Positions 57,531 to 64,000 of a stretch of 64,000 nt of DNA are shown piece after piece. The notes beneath the pieces are model-generated. The model saw only the letters and a program-made list of their open reading frames with translations, ran no database searches and had not been told where the DNA came from. Within the stretch, counting starts at the first letter, position 1. The number at the start of each line of letters is the position of its first letter. The stretch is from assembly GCA_041390685.1 (NCBI GenBank), contig JAWKPL010000001.1, positions 1,054,001 through 1,118,000 of the forward strand. The letters are read 5' to 3'. The translations under genes and the position numbers were made by a program. This DNA is from JAIBBD01 sp041390685 (GTDB lineage: Bacteria; Chloroflexota; Dehalococcoidia; UBA2979).

Positions 57531-57567
57531 CGAGTTCGCTCGCGCCTCGTGGCGACCAGCGTGAGCA

Positions 57568-57589
57568 GGGCCCGGCATCCGCCGGGCCC
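57568..57589 (+). terminator. Hairpin after the DUF2892 gene
   Basis: A 9-bp perfect stem, GGGCCCGGC with its complement, and an ATCC loop, 38 bp after the stop and before the convergent reductase gene. No T-run is present, so termination is likely but unproven. Confidence 0.55.
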
Positions 57590-57633
57590 GCCCTGCGCCT
57601 GGGGCTAGTGGGCCGGCATAGTACGGGGGACGG

Positions 57634-58242
57634 TCAGGCTGCGGGAGGCGCGGGAGGACCATCGAGGATCCGCGGTGTGTACTCGACGATCTGGATGCGG
57701 CCATCGAAGGTGTGGCTGGCGATCATGTCGAGGGCGACGTCCGGGTAGCCATCGTAGATGCGTTCGGCGCCGGTGGCGCCGGTGATCACGGGGAAGATGC
57801 CGACGCGGAAGCGGTCGACCAGGCCGGCGCGGAGCAACGACCGGCAGAGGCTAATGCTGCCGAGCGTGCGCAGCGGGACATCGCCATCGCGCTTCATTGC
57901 CCGTATCGCTTCGACGGCGTCGTCGCTGACGAGGCGGGCGTTCTCCCACTGCAGCGGCGACTGCAGGCTGCGGGAGAAGACGACCTTCGACGCGGCGTTG
58001 AGTTCGGTGAAGGAATCCCGCTCCTCATCTCGCAACGCGTCCGGCGTGCTGGCGGCGGTTTCGGCGAAGCCAGACATGAGGCGGTATGTGGTCGCGCCCA
58101 TCAGGAGAGTGTAGTCGCGTTCGGGCTGCTCTTCGAGCCACCGCAGGTACTCGGGGCCCTCGACGCCCCACCATCCGGGCCACCCCTCCGCGGACGCGTA
58201 GCCGTCCAGCGAGGTGATGAAGTCGACGAGCAATTCCTGCAC
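57634..58242 (-). CDS. Dihydrofolate-reductase-family (RibD C-terminal) protein
   Basis: Starting at GTG 58242 (AAGGAG 7 bases before), the protein has 202 residues. It opens QELLVDFITSLDGYASAEGW, shows LLMGATTYRLMSGF and the VFSRSL strand, and ends with PLRTLGSISLCRSLLRAGLV and the RVGIFPVITG strand, with GS in place of the common GG at the cofactor loop. This is the same fold as the protein at 21877-22524 but a distinct subfamily. It is a probable NADPH-dependent reductase; the substrate is unknown. Unlike most of the flanking minus-strand genes, it is separated from its upstream neighbour (58381) by 138 bp and probably has its own promoter. Confidence 0.85.
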   Translation of the reverse strand: MQELLVDFITSLDGYASAEGWPGWWGVEGPEYLRWLEEQPERDYTLLMGATTYRLMSGFAETAASTPDALRDEERDSFTELNAASKVVFSRSLQSPLQWENARLVSDDAVEAIRAMKRDGDVPLRTLGSISLCRSLLRAGLVDRFRVGIFPVITGATGAERIYDGYPDVALDMIASHTFDGRIQIVEYTPRILDGPPAPPAA

Positions 58243-58380
58243 GGTGTCTCTCCTTGGATGACCCTCTGACGGGGTTGAGCGCCGCCAACACGGACGTCTC
58301 CTGGGACGCGGCGGGCGCGCTCGACTACCCGGGATGATCGTATCGGGCGCGGAAAGCACGACGGCGAGCGTGGCAGCGGG

Positions 58381-58752
58381 TCAGGGCGTCTTGCGCCGCG
58401 TCGTGGGTTTCGGTTTCAGGGTCTGGACGTAGGCGTAGCTGGCCTCGAAGTGGGGGCGGAGGGAGGCGGTGTCACGGAGGAGGGCGTCCGGGACGGCTAC
58501 GTACTCTTTCATGACGGCGCCGTTGGCTTCGTAGAGGCGGGTGCCGAAGCGGTCCACGAAGGCCTCGCGGGCTTCTTTCGGAAGGCGCAGGGCGAGGCCG
58601 TCCGCGCCGAGGAACGAGTACATGTTGCCGTTGAGCGAGGTGTACGGCATCGAGGCGCCGCGGCGCTCGACTTCGGGCCAGTGCGCGAGGAGGGCGTCAT
58701 AGAGGGCGAGTTGCTCTTCGGAGAAGGGCGGGAGGGGGCGCTTCGAGGGCAT
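58381..58752 (-). CDS. TfoX-N/YjbR-like small protein
   Basis: The 123-residue product has a Pro-rich start, a helix (EEQLALYDALLAHWPEVERR), then MPYTSLNGNMYSFLGADGLA, RLPKEAREAFVDRFGTRLYE and MKEYVAVPDALL. The strand-turn-strand pattern and the late helix, DTASLRPHFEASYAYVQTLK, fit the TfoX N-terminal/YjbR-type fold, found alone in many bacteria with unknown role. It lies 23 bp after the isomerase gene and may be the last gene of that operon. Confidence 0.65.
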   Translation of the reverse strand: MPSKRPLPPFSEEQLALYDALLAHWPEVERRGASMPYTSLNGNMYSFLGADGLALRLPKEAREAFVDRFGTRLYEANGAVMKEYVAVPDALLRDTASLRPHFEASYAYVQTLKPKPTTRRKTP

Positions 58753-58775
58753 GGGGCCTCCTCGTACGGGGGCGT

Positions 58776-59855
58776 TCAGCCGTGGCGGGCCATCCGGGCC
58801 TTGAGGCGGTCGATGGGCTCGATGGGGGTGGGGTCGACGGCGTTGAGCATCGCCAGGTAGAGCGACACCCAGTCACCGAGGTAGGTCCCGCGGAGCATGA
58901 CATCGAGGGGCTCGTCGCCGCCGATGAGGAGTTCGTCGTGCTGGATGCCGGCCTCGTCGAGAGCTTCGCCCGTGAGACGGACGCGCAGGCGGCTGCGAGG
59001 GTGGAGGAGGGGGCTGTCGAGGAACAGGACGTGGAGGGCCTCGCGGGCGAGGTCCGGACGGCCGAAGCCGACGATGAGGTTGTGGTTCACCTCGGGGAGG
59101 GCTCCGTGGAAGGCCCATTGCTTCGCGTTCTCGCTCATCTGGCCGGCCCAGCGGCGGGCGGCCACCTCGAAGAAGTCGGGGCCGATGATGACGGGGACGC
59201 GGCCGTGGAGCGCCTCGGCGATTTGCTTCGCGGCGTTCTGGGCGTAGGGCTGGCCGACACCCCAGTCGCGTGAGGCCTGGCCGAGCTCGCGGACGGCGGT
59301 GGCGACACTCTCGGCGGTCACATCGAGGGCGCCGAGACGTTCGAGGACGGCGAGGAGGGGGAAGATGCCCCAGCCGATGGCGGCCCTAGGCGGGCCATCG
59401 TACTGGTACTGGAGGACGGCGTAGCCGAGCTGGCCAGCGAGGCGGGCGAGGCGGCCGCCGCTGGTGAGGGCCATCCGCATGCCGGGGGTGCCGAGGGCGG
59501 CCTGGAACGCCTCGAGGGTCTCTTCGGTGTCGCCGGAGTAGGAAGCGGCGACCACGAGGGTGTCCTCGTCGACGTGGGGGAGGGTGTAGCCGCGGACGAT
59601 CTGGAGCGGGACTGCCCCCATGCGGAGGGCGAGGGTGGCCGCGACATCGGCGCCGATGGCGGAGCCGCCCATGCCGAGGATGACGACGCGGCGGGGCTTG
59701 AAGAACGTCGATGGGATCTCCCAGCGCTCGCCCGCCTCCCAGGCGAGGCGGCACTGCTCGGGGAACTCCGCGATAAGGCGGCGCATGCCGGAGACATCGA
59801 GCCCGTCGTAGAGGTCGGAGCGGTCGAGGTCGCTGGCGAAGTCGAGGTCGATCAC
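58776..59855 (-). CDS. Bifunctional phosphoglucose/phosphomannose isomerase
   Basis: This 359-residue SIS-domain protein has the family's N-terminal RRVVILGMGGSAIGADVAAT, then VVAASYSGDTEETLEAF and the two-domain layout with PEVNHNLIVGF near the end. These enzymes interconvert glucose-6-phosphate, fructose-6-phosphate and mannose-6-phosphate and replace separate Pgi and ManA in archaea and several bacterial phyla including Chloroflexota. The gene forms ATGA with the phosphomannomutase gene ahead of it, which links it to mannose-1-phosphate and GDP-mannose supply. Confidence 0.92.
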   Translation of the reverse strand: MIDLDFASDLDRSDLYDGLDVSGMRRLIAEFPEQCRLAWEAGERWEIPSTFFKPRRVVILGMGGSAIGADVAATLALRMGAVPLQIVRGYTLPHVDEDTLVVAASYSGDTEETLEAFQAALGTPGMRMALTSGGRLARLAGQLGYAVLQYQYDGPPRAAIGWGIFPLLAVLERLGALDVTAESVATAVRELGQASRDWGVGQPYAQNAAKQIAEALHGRVPVIIGPDFFEVAARRWAGQMSENAKQWAFHGALPEVNHNLIVGFGRPDLAREALHVLFLDSPLLHPRSRLRVRLTGEALDEAGIQHDELLIGGDEPLDVMLRGTYLGDWVSLYLAMLNAVDPTPIEPIDRLKARMARHG

Positions 59856-61282
59856 AGGGTGATGCCCGCCAGCTCCTGGCCGGCGCGGAGCGCGTCCTGC
59901 ACCTGATCCTGCGAGGGCATCTCCGCGTAGATGCGAAGCAGCGGCTCAGTCCCGCTGAAGCGCATGAGGAGCCACCAGCCGCCCTCGAGGACGAAGCGGA
60001 AACCGTCGATGGTGTCCCGAGAGACGACGGGGAGGCCGGCGATGGTGGCCGGCTCGGCGGCGGCGACGCGGGCGCGGATGGCGTCGCGCTCATCGCCGCG
60101 GAGGGTGATGTCGACGCGGTCGTACTCGTGGGGGCCCACCTCCTCGTAGAGGGCGGCAAGCAACTCGGAGGGGCGGCGGCCGGTCTTCACCATCGCCTCG
60201 AGTAGGAGGAGGCCGGAGAGGACGCCGTCGCGCTCGGGGATGTGGCCGCGGAAGGCGTAGCCGCCGGACTCCTCGCCTGCGAGGAGGGCGTTGCTGTCCA
60301 TCATCTTCGGACCGAGGTGTACGAAGCCGACGGGGGTCTCGTAGACGGGGCAGTCATAGAGCTCGCCGAGGCGGTCGACCATGCGTGTCATCGTGATCGA
60401 GCGGACGATGGGACCTCGTTCGCCGCGGCCGGTGACGAGGTAATGCGCGAGGAGCGCGAACGTTTGGAGCTGCGTGATGAAGCGACCGCGCTCGTCAGCG
60501 AAGCCGAGGCGGTCGCCGTCGCCGTCGGTGGAGAGGCCGACGTCGTAGCCGTCCTGGGCGATGCGGCCCAGCTGCTCGCCGAGGTTGACGGCGATCGGCT
60601 CGGGGGCGCGCATACCGGGGAAGATCGGGTTGCGGGCGTCGTGGAGCTCGTTCACCTCGGTGGCGTCGCCGGCAAGGAGCTCGACGGTGTAGCCCATGGC
60701 GGCGCCGTACATGGAGTCGACGAGGATGTTGAGGCCGGCCTCGCGGATGGCCTGGATGTCGACGAACTCGCGAAGTGCGGTGAGGTAGGGGGGGCGGGGG
60801 TCGAACCGCTCCACGAGACCGCGGGATTCGGCCTCACCAAGGGGCATGGACTGGACGCCGCCCGCGGCCGCGATGGGATCGAGTGAGCCCTCGATGGCGG
60901 AGGTGACGGCGGGCGGTGCGGAGCCGCCGTAGTGCTGCTTGATCTTGAAGCCGTTCCAGCGAGCGGGGTTGTGGCTGGCGGTAATCATGACGCCGCCCCC
61001 GGCCTCGAGGCGGAGCACGGAGTGCGAGAGGGCGGGGGTGGGGCAGTGATCGGAGGCCAGCCAGACCCTGATGCCATTGGCGGCCATGACCTCCGCGACG
61101 AGGGAAGCGAAGGTGGCGGAGAGGAAACGGGTGTCGTAGCCGACCACGACGCCTCGGGAGGCCTGTCCGGAGTCGCGCAGCTGGTTGGCGGTGCCCTGCG
61201 CGGCGAGGCGCACGTTATCGAAGGTGTAGTCGTCGGAGATGACGCCTCGCCAGCCGTCGGTGCCGAAGTGGACCCTGCTCAT
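59852..61282 (-). CDS. Phosphomannomutase/phosphoglucomutase
   Basis: The protein has 476 residues from ATG 61282, with GGAGG 6 bases before, inside the end of the next upstream gene (ATGA overlap). It opens HFGTDGWRGVISDDYTFDNV. The phosphoserine loop is ITASHNPARWNGFK, the Mg2+ site is STDGDGDRLGF, the sugar loop is ESGGYAFRGHIPERDG, and the phosphate site near the C terminus is MRFSGTEPLLRIY. It interconverts hexose-6- and hexose-1-phosphates. All four motifs are intact. It probably feeds mannose-1-phosphate or glucose-1-phosphate to the nucleotidyltransferase encoded upstream. Confidence 0.95.
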   Translation of the reverse strand: MSRVHFGTDGWRGVISDDYTFDNVRLAAQGTANQLRDSGQASRGVVVGYDTRFLSATFASLVAEVMAANGIRVWLASDHCPTPALSHSVLRLEAGGGVMITASHNPARWNGFKIKQHYGGSAPPAVTSAIEGSLDPIAAAGGVQSMPLGEAESRGLVERFDPRPPYLTALREFVDIQAIREAGLNILVDSMYGAAMGYTVELLAGDATEVNELHDARNPIFPGMRAPEPIAVNLGEQLGRIAQDGYDVGLSTDGDGDRLGFADERGRFITQLQTFALLAHYLVTGRGERGPIVRSITMTRMVDRLGELYDCPVYETPVGFVHLGPKMMDSNALLAGEESGGYAFRGHIPERDGVLSGLLLLEAMVKTGRRPSELLAALYEEVGPHEYDRVDITLRGDERDAIRARVAAAEPATIAGLPVVSRDTIDGFRFVLEGGWWLLMRFSGTEPLLRIYAEMPSQDQVQDALRAGQELAGITL

Positions 61283-62388
61283 GACCGCCCTCCGTCCTCG
61301 CAAGCGAAGACCGTGTCCGGATCGATGCGCGCGCCTGGCGGCACTCTCGCACCGGGTTCGACTATCGCGCCGTGACCGACGACGGCGCCCTCGATGACGG
61401 CGCGCGCACCGACGCGGACGCCGACGGCGAGCACCGAATCGCGCACGACCGCGCCGGGCTCAACGGTGACATCGTCCCACAGCACGGAGGAAGAGACCTT
61501 TGCCCCCTCGCCAACCTGACAGCGGTCGCCGGCGACGACCGGCCCCTCGATCATCGCGTCCGCGTCGAGCGTCAGTCCGGGGCCGAAGAGCGCCGGCGGG
61601 TGGATGCGCGCGGCTGCGTCGGGGGTGGCCTCGGGAGCGACGATGCCGGAGACAGGCCAGCCGGCCGGGAGCCGCCCCGGGCATGCGCCCTGGAGCAGGT
61701 CGAGGTTGGCGCGGCGGTAGGCCTCGGGATTCCCGACATCGACCCAGTAACCCTCGTGCAGGAATCCCTGGATGGCGCGGCCAGCGGCGGCGAGGGCCGG
61801 AAAGAGGGCGTCCTCAACGCGATTGAACGCGGTGCCGTCCATCTCCCGCAGCAGTCCGGGCTCGAAGAGCCAGAAGCCGGCGTTGATCCACCTCGATGGA
61901 GCGTCTGGAAGCTTCGGTTTTTCCACGAAGCGGGTGATGCGGCCATCATCCGCGAGGGCGACCACACCGAAGGCGGTGGGGTCTTCAACCTCGTGGAGGG
62001 CGATGGTGAGCTCGGCGGCGCGGCCATGGTGCGCCTCGACGAAGGCGGTGACGTCGAGGTCGGTGATGATGTCGCCGTTGCAGACGAGGAAGGACTCAGT
62101 CCAGCCGGCGGCGATGGAGGCGATCGCGCCGCCGGAGCCGAGCGGAGCGTCCTCGTAGGCGTAGTCGATGTGGATGCCGAGACGCGATCCGTCCCCGAAG
62201 GCTTCACGGACGGCCTCGCTGCGACGGGTCATCGCCAGGGTGACGGAGAGCACGCCGTGGTCGCGGAGGTGGAGGAGGAGGTGGTCGAGCAAGGGGCGGT
62301 GGAGGACGGGGACGACCTGCTTGGGAGTACGAAGCGTCAGCGGACGGAGCCGCGTCCCCTCGCCGCCGACGAGCACGATCGCGCGCAT
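61279..62388 (-). CDS. Sugar-1-phosphate nucleotidyltransferase (mannose-1-phosphate guanylyltransferase-like)
   Basis: The 369-residue product (ATG 62388) has the signature MRAIVLVGGEGTRLRPLTLR, then PKQVVPVLHRPLLDHLLLHL, FLVCNGDIITDLD and FVEKPKLPDAPSRWINAGFW. A C-terminal left-handed beta-helix with hexapeptide repeats follows (VVAGDRCQVGEGAKVSSSVL, VGARAVIEGAVVGHGAIVEP). This fits GDP-mannose pyrophosphorylases and relatives; glucose- or NTP-specificity cannot be excluded. It overlaps the phosphomannomutase gene by 4 bp. The longer frame back to 62433 lacks support. Confidence 0.88.
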   Translation of the reverse strand: MRAIVLVGGEGTRLRPLTLRTPKQVVPVLHRPLLDHLLLHLRDHGVLSVTLAMTRRSEAVREAFGDGSRLGIHIDYAYEDAPLGSGGAIASIAAGWTESFLVCNGDIITDLDVTAFVEAHHGRAAELTIALHEVEDPTAFGVVALADDGRITRFVEKPKLPDAPSRWINAGFWLFEPGLLREMDGTAFNRVEDALFPALAAAGRAIQGFLHEGYWVDVGNPEAYRRANLDLLQGACPGRLPAGWPVSGIVAPEATPDAAARIHPPALFGPGLTLDADAMIEGPVVAGDRCQVGEGAKVSSSVLWDDVTVEPGAVVRDSVLAVGVRVGARAVIEGAVVGHGAIVEPGARVPPGARIDPDTVFACEDGGRS

Positions 62389-62505
62389 GCCGAAGACTCT
62401 ACCCGCCGGGCGCCCTCGAAGGCTATCGTGCACGGCACAACGGATCAGATTGATGATCCAATCGTGTTGCGCGCAGCGCGCCCACGGCGTGCGGCCGGCG
62501 GCGCC

Positions 62506-63735
62506 CTACTTCACGACGCGCACCGGCCCGAGTCCAGCCTCGGCACGAAGCACATCGACGCGGTCGAGGCGTTCCCAGGGGAGGTCGAGGTCCGGGCGGC
62601 CAAAGTGGCCGTACGCGGCGGTCTGGCGGTAGATGGGGCGGCGCAAGTCGAAGCGGTCGATGATGGCGGCGGGACGCAGGTCGAAGTGCTTTGCGACCAG
62701 GCGTTCGACGTCATCGGTCGCGACTTTCTCGGTGCCGAAGGTCTCGATGCTGATAGAGGTGGGGTGTGCGACGCCGATGGCGTAGGAGACCTGCACCTCG
62801 AGGCGGTCGGCGAGGCCGGCAGCGACCACGTTCTTGGCGACGTGGCGGGCGGCGTAGGCGCCCGAGCGGTCGACCTTCGTCGGGTCCTTGCCACTGAAGG
62901 CGCCGCCGCCGTGCCGGGCGATGCCGCCGTAGGTGTCGACGATGATCTTGCGGCCGGTGAGGCCGGCATCGGAAGCGGGCCCGCCCTGGACGAAGCGGCC
63001 GGTGGGGTTCACGTAGATCTTCGTGTCCTGGAGGAGTTCCGGCGGGCACTCGTGGCGGATCACGAGGGCCTCGATGTCGCGGCGGATGGTCTCCTCGCTG
63101 ACCTCGGGGTCGTGCTGGGTGGAGACGACGACGGCCTCGATGCGCTTCGGGACGCCGTAGGCGTACTCGACGGTGACCTGCGACTTGCCGTCGGGGCGGA
63201 GGTAGGTGAGGTCGCCGCTCTTGCGGAGCACGGAGAGGCGGCGGACGAGGCGGTGAGCCAGGGTGATGGTGAGGGGCATGTACTCATCGGTCTCGTTGCA
63301 GGCGAAGCCGATCATCATGCCCTGGTCGCCGGCGCCGACGAGGTCGTACTGCTCGACCTCTCCGTGGGCGGCGCGCGCCTCGAAGGAGGCGTTGACGCCG
63401 AGCGCGATGTCGCCGGACTGCTCTTTGATGGAGGAGAGGACGCCGCAGGTTTCCCAGTCGAAACCGATGCGAGAGTCGTTGTAGCCGATGTCGCGGACGG
63501 TCTGGCGGACGACGTCCTGGAGGTCGACGTAGGCCTTGGTGGTGATCTCGCCAAGGATGAAGACGAAGCCGGTGTTGACGGCGGCCTCGCAGGCGACGCG
63601 TGCGGACGGATCCTGCTGGAGGATGGCGTCGAGGACGGCATCGGAGACCTGGTCGCAGAGTTTGTCGGGGTGGCCCTCGGTGACTGACTCGCTGGTGAGG
63701 AGGAGTGAGGGGGAGCTGGTAAAGGTAGTGGTCAT
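62506..63735 (-). CDS. metK: S-adenosylmethionine synthetase
   Basis: This 409-residue enzyme (ATG 63735, AGGAGG 7 bases ahead) makes SAM from methionine and ATP. It has SVTEGHPDKLCDQVSDAVLD at the N terminus, the GAGDQGMMIGFACNET signature and the P-loop-like GGGAFSGKDPTKVDRS. All catalytic motifs and the length are normal. The next downstream gene, the sugar nucleotidyltransferase, starts 117 bp later. The leader (63736-63857) is too short and shows no sign of a SAM riboswitch. Confidence 0.96.
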   Translation of the reverse strand: MTTTFTSSPSLLLTSESVTEGHPDKLCDQVSDAVLDAILQQDPSARVACEAAVNTGFVFILGEITTKAYVDLQDVVRQTVRDIGYNDSRIGFDWETCGVLSSIKEQSGDIALGVNASFEARAAHGEVEQYDLVGAGDQGMMIGFACNETDEYMPLTITLAHRLVRRLSVLRKSGDLTYLRPDGKSQVTVEYAYGVPKRIEAVVVSTQHDPEVSEETIRRDIEALVIRHECPPELLQDTKIYVNPTGRFVQGGPASDAGLTGRKIIVDTYGGIARHGGGAFSGKDPTKVDRSGAYAARHVAKNVVAAGLADRLEVQVSYAIGVAHPTSISIETFGTEKVATDDVERLVAKHFDLRPAAIIDRFDLRRPIYRQTAAYGHFGRPDLDLPWERLDRVDVLRAEAGLGPVRVVK

Positions 63736-63857
63736 GCGAAGCCTCCTGACGGCGGTGTGAGCGCGCTCATGGTCACATCGGAGGGGGTTGGAGCGCCAGT
63801 GCGCAGGGGCGGCCGAGGAGGGTAGTATCCGCGCGGGGGCGCGGGACGAGATACGCG

Positions 63858-64000
63858 ATGAGTGCGGAGCCACTGGGGCAACGACTGGAGGCAGCGCGGC
63901 GGCGGGTGTTCGCAGGGCGAGCGCCGGAGCTGGCCGCGTTCCAGGGCCTCCTGGACGGCCACACCGGAGAGCGTGTGCTCTTCGTGCATGGTCCCGGTGG
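63858..64000 (+). CDS. P-loop protein, 3' end missing
   Basis: An ATG at 63858 opens a frame that runs off the window after 47 codons. The visible peptide, LGQRLEAARRRVFAGRAPEL, then AAFQGLLDG and RVLFVHGPGG, ends in the start of a Walker A motif. The AGRAPELAAFQGLL...VLFVHGPGG pattern is typical of the AAA/STAND-type ATPase at the N terminus of large LuxR- or SARP-like regulators. It is divergent from metK. The class cannot be settled without the rest of the gene. Confidence 0.6.
   Translation, partial: MSAEPLGQRLEAARRRVFAGRAPELAAFQGLLDGHTGERVLFVHGPG

Noticed and set aside
63736..63857. SAM riboswitch ahead of metK
   Set aside because: The leader is about 120 bp, overlaps the divergent gene's promoter region and shows none of the conserved SAM-I or SAM-II helices.
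1..64000. CRISPR array or insertion sequence
   Set aside because: No regularly spaced direct repeats and no transposase or IS-type terminal repeats were seen anywhere in the window.

Overview
This is a 64 kb stretch of a GC-rich (roughly 68-70% by eye) bacterial chromosome. No 16S gene or other decisive marker is present. The gene repertoire suggests a Chloroflexota-type organism such as a Dehalococcoidia or Thermomicrobia relative: a HerA-SbcD-SbcC cluster, a MoxR/VWA pair, a bifunctional phosphoglucose/phosphomannose isomerase, paired CaiB/BaiF CoA-transferases, OFA-like MFS carriers, LysM and M23 wall proteins, and frequent GTG or TTG starts. A GC-rich actinobacterium is the main alternative. 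This assignment is inference.

Layout. 1-5.3 kb: DNA-end repair (HerA-like ATPase cut by the window edge, SbcD, SbcC). 5.4-6.3 kb: an ArsR/SRPBCC pair. 6.3-14.6 kb: a small membrane protein, a Gfo/Idh/MocA oxidoreductase, a degenerate histidine kinase, RecF, a lipid kinase, a NagZ-like lipoprotein and a K+ channel with a TrkA-N domain. 14.6-18.9 kb: a VWA protein, a MoxR AAA+ ATPase and an XRE regulator. 19-25.9 kb: a secreted 3D-domain-like protein, a class III aminotransferase, pterin dehydratase, a RibD/DHFR-like reductase, an ABC-F protein, a small P-loop kinase and an SDR. 25.9-30.1 kb: a hydrolase, a TPR protein and a BtuFCD/FecBCD-type importer. 30.4-41.1 kb: MFS carriers, tRNA-Arg, a secreted SH3/lysozyme-like lipoprotein, an SDR, an oligopeptide-type binding protein, two CoA-transferases and a DUF1330 protein.

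41.3-46.6 kb: small hypothetical or stress-type genes (one DUF2795 gene is frameshifted), then divergent M23 and LysM wall proteins separated by a near-consensus parS site, then apt. The GC skew of the + strand changes from C-rich to G-rich at about 42-43.5 kb whatever the gene orientation, so this part of the chromosome probably lies near the replication origin.

46.7-50 kb: an HNH nuclease and a slightly lower-GC module with a Dam-class adenine methylase convergent with a ParB-like protein that has a HEPN-like C terminus. 50.4-51.7 kb: two tiny cysteine-containing proteins, then a c-di-AMP (ydaO-type) riboswitch leading into an unrecognised 166-residue protein. 51.7-54 kb: an arsenic-resistance operon (ArsR fused to a phosphatase-type arsenate reductase, a second ArsC, an aquaporin). 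54.1-57.5 kb: an ECF sigma/anti-sigma pair divergent from a two-repeat lipoprotein, a Crp/Fnr regulator and a DUF2892 protein. 57.6-63.7 kb: a GDP-mannose/nucleotide-sugar operon linked by ATGA overlaps, and metK. A truncated P-loop protein begins at the right edge.

The observations most worth a second look are the c-di-AMP riboswitch controlling an unknown protein, the methylase/ParB-like module, and the parS site at the skew switch.
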